Below are positions 11,710 through 12,785 of a stretch of 12,785 bases of DNA, piece after piece; position 1 is the stretch's first letter; each line of letters starts with the position of its first letter. The position numbers and the translations under genes were made by a program. This DNA comes from Lentisphaerota bacterium. GTDB taxonomy: Bacteria > Verrucomicrobiota > Lentisphaeria > Victivallales > GWF2-50-93. The notes under the pieces were generated by a model. It was not told the origin of the DNA. It saw nothing but the letters and a program-made list of their open reading frames with translations, and did not search any database. Where the stretch lies: contig JANYBI010000473.1 of assembly GCA_025360875.1 (NCBI GenBank), positions 1-12,785 of the forward strand. The letters are read 5' to 3'.

Positions 11710-12222
11710 ATGGCGAACAAGTATTTGGCGATGGTAAGCGGATTACTGGCAGAAATTGAAGCGTTAGTGACATCGGCGGGGGTAGGATCGGCTGGCAAAA
11801 TTCCAGCACTGGATTCGACCGGCAGGCTGAGCGGGACTATGATGCCTGTTGGAGTTTCAGCTGAAGTCGTGGTATGCCCGGCATATGAAGACCTGACTGC
11901 TGGAAATCTTATCAACTTATTCCTCGACACAGGAACTCTCAAGGCTCGCAAGGCCGATGCGACTAACGCATATAAGGCAGATGGCTTCCTTCTGTCCGGC
12001 GCACTTACAGGTGCCAATGCAACGGTATTTCTTGAAGGCAATATCACTGGACTTTCAGGCAAGACAATAGGAGCCCCTCAATGGCTGTCAGGAACTGCCG
12101 GAGGCCTGGTTGAAGTTGGCGCATTGCCTACTGGCGCGGGAAAGATAATCCAGCCGATAGGAAAGGCGATCAGCGTGACAGAGGTCACATTCGTTCCCGG
12201 AGAAGCAATAACACTCGCATAA
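11710..12222 (+). CDS. Tail fibre/appendage protein, paralogue of the preceding C-terminal domain
   Basis: A 170-residue protein with SD AAGGAG (11695-11700), which overlaps the stop of the previous gene. Residues 1-25 form a helix (YLAMVSGLLAEIEALVTSAG), then GKIPALDSTGRLSGTMMPVGV, a segment common in phage fibre proteins. Residues 50-170 (YEDLTAGNLINL...KARKADATNAYKADGFLLSGALTGANATVFLEGNITGL...APQWLSGTAGGLVE...GKIIQPIGKAISVTEVTFVPGEAITL) align by pattern with the C-terminal domain of the 178-residue protein: E-(N/D)-L-(S/T)-A opening, an A-D-A-x-x-A core, an (F/I)-(V/I)-Q-(Q/P) strand and a P-x-x-(I/A)-x-L end. This suggests tandem duplication of one head domain with different N-terminal anchors. 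Confidence 0.7.
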   Translation: MANKYLAMVSGLLAEIEALVTSAGVGSAGKIPALDSTGRLSGTMMPVGVSAEVVVCPAYEDLTAGNLINLFLDTGTLKARKADATNAYKADGFLLSGALTGANATVFLEGNITGLSGKTIGAPQWLSGTAGGLVEVGALPTGAGKIIQPIGKAISVTEVTFVPGEAITLA

Positions 12223-12236
12223 CCCAAAGGTGAATT

Positions 12237-12785
12237 ATGGCTGAGAAAAAACCATTATGCTTTTATTCGCCGGGTATAAAGGAATTGCAGCCAGGGGACA
12301 CTCTGCCTGTAGGTTCTTCTGGAACTGTTACAAGCGTATCTGTGACTACTGCAAACGGTGTTTCAGGAAGTGTTGCAACTGCTACAACTACGCCAGCAAT
12401 AACATTAGCATTAGGAGCTATTACGCCATCAAGTGTCAATGGAATAACACATACGGCAAACGCTGATGGATTTGAAGAGGCAGGAGGAACTACATCAAGA
12501 AAATTAACTGTGTCTGGTGGTGATGTGGCTCTTGTTGGTGGTGCAAGTACTGTAAATATAAACTGGTACAAGACGACATCGGACAAGACTATTACAGGAA
12601 CTGCGCTGGCTGTTATGGATGCTTTCCCGACAATGGCACTATTTGCAAATTCTGTCTACTGGTTTGATATCTGCATGATGGTTACAACAAATCTTGCCTC
12701 AACTGGTTTTGGTGCAGGACTGAAATATACAGGCACAACAAAATCACCAACAGGAAGCTGGCGAACAATGCATCCGCTTGGAAGA
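12237..12785 (+). CDS. Tail fibre protein, N-terminal part (runs off the window)
   Basis: A clear SD (AAAGGTGA, 12225-12232 region) precedes ATG 12237, and the frame stays open for 183 codons to the last base. Residues 1-26 (MAEKKPLCFYSPGIKELQPGDTLPVG) resemble fibre anchors of the E-(I/L)-Q-x-GD-x-L type. Residues 29-68 (GTVTSVSVTTANGVSGSVATATTTPAITLALGAITPSSVNG) are a widely shared phage and environmental tail fibre segment. Residues 85-183 are beta-rich (SGGDVALVGGASTVNINWYKT... SVYWFDICMMVTTNLASTGFGAGLKYTG...WRTMHPLGR). The receptor-binding end is outside the window. A chaperone for fibre folding may follow. Confidence 0.78.
   Translation, partial: MAEKKPLCFYSPGIKELQPGDTLPVGSSGTVTSVSVTTANGVSGSVATATTTPAITLALGAITPSSVNGITHTANADGFEEAGGTTSRKLTVSGGDVALVGGASTVNINWYKTTSDKTITGTALAVMDAFPTMALFANSVYWFDICMMVTTNLASTGFGAGLKYTGTTKSPTGSWRTMHPLGR

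Noticed and set aside
9063..12785. Diversity-generating retroelement target in the tail genes
   Set aside because: No repeated template/variable pair, reverse transcriptase or C-type lectin end is visible in the window; the last fibre is incomplete, so this could only be judged downstream.

Overview
The window is a stretch of tailed-phage (most likely prophage) late genes, all on the + strand. No host housekeeping gene, RNA gene, integrase or CRISPR array is visible. The gene order reads: end of a Mu gpI-like protease/scaffold gene, capsid decoration protein, Mu gpT-like major capsid protein, gp36-like connector protein (DUF1320 type), Mu gpG-like morphogenesis protein, tail-terminator candidate, tail tube, tail assembly chaperone, tape measure, then a run of distal-tail and fibre-type proteins that leaves the window in an open fibre gene. 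A Mu-type head followed by a tube, chaperone and tape measure with no sheath gene suggests a long non-contractile tail. That is the combination known from transposable siphophages such as D3112 and B3. Transposition genes would lie outside the window and are not seen.

Region 1-6600 (head and tail core) is GC-rich and has unusually long gaps (about 60-150 nt) between genes. The gaps hold dispersed short repeats and hairpins: a TTCGCCG/CGGCGAA hairpin after two stop codons, a CGGAG..GGCGA repeat after three stop codons, a 25-nt exact repeat in two gaps, and short tandem arrays of two to four units (7, 8, 8 and 10 nt periods) ending just before start codons. One 7-nt array also sits inside the tail-chaperone coding sequence, where it is translated as an Asp/Thr-rich linker. 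Repeats of this style resemble dispersed intergenic repeats of environmental or gut bacterial chromosomes. A host from the PVC group (Lentisphaerota or Planctomycetota-like) is my guess from the protein families and repeats, with low confidence.

Region 6604-12785 (distal tail and fibres) looks different. Genes abut or overlap (TAAATG, TAATG, two 22-nt overlaps), gap repeats are absent, and AT content and ATA/TAT codon use are visibly higher, strongest at 8200-10500. This points to a module of separate origin. It contains two neighbouring Ig-like (BppU-N-type) proteins joined by a 22-nt overlap with an in-phase A_AAA_AAA slippery run, a fibre with six perfect 9-residue repeats, and a second fibre sharing its C-terminal domain.

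Functionally the genes are the assembly line of one virion: maturation and decoration of the head, head completion and tail joining, tail tube polymerised on the tape measure with the chaperone, and a tip and fibre set for host binding. Functions of 6604-10511 are assigned from position only.
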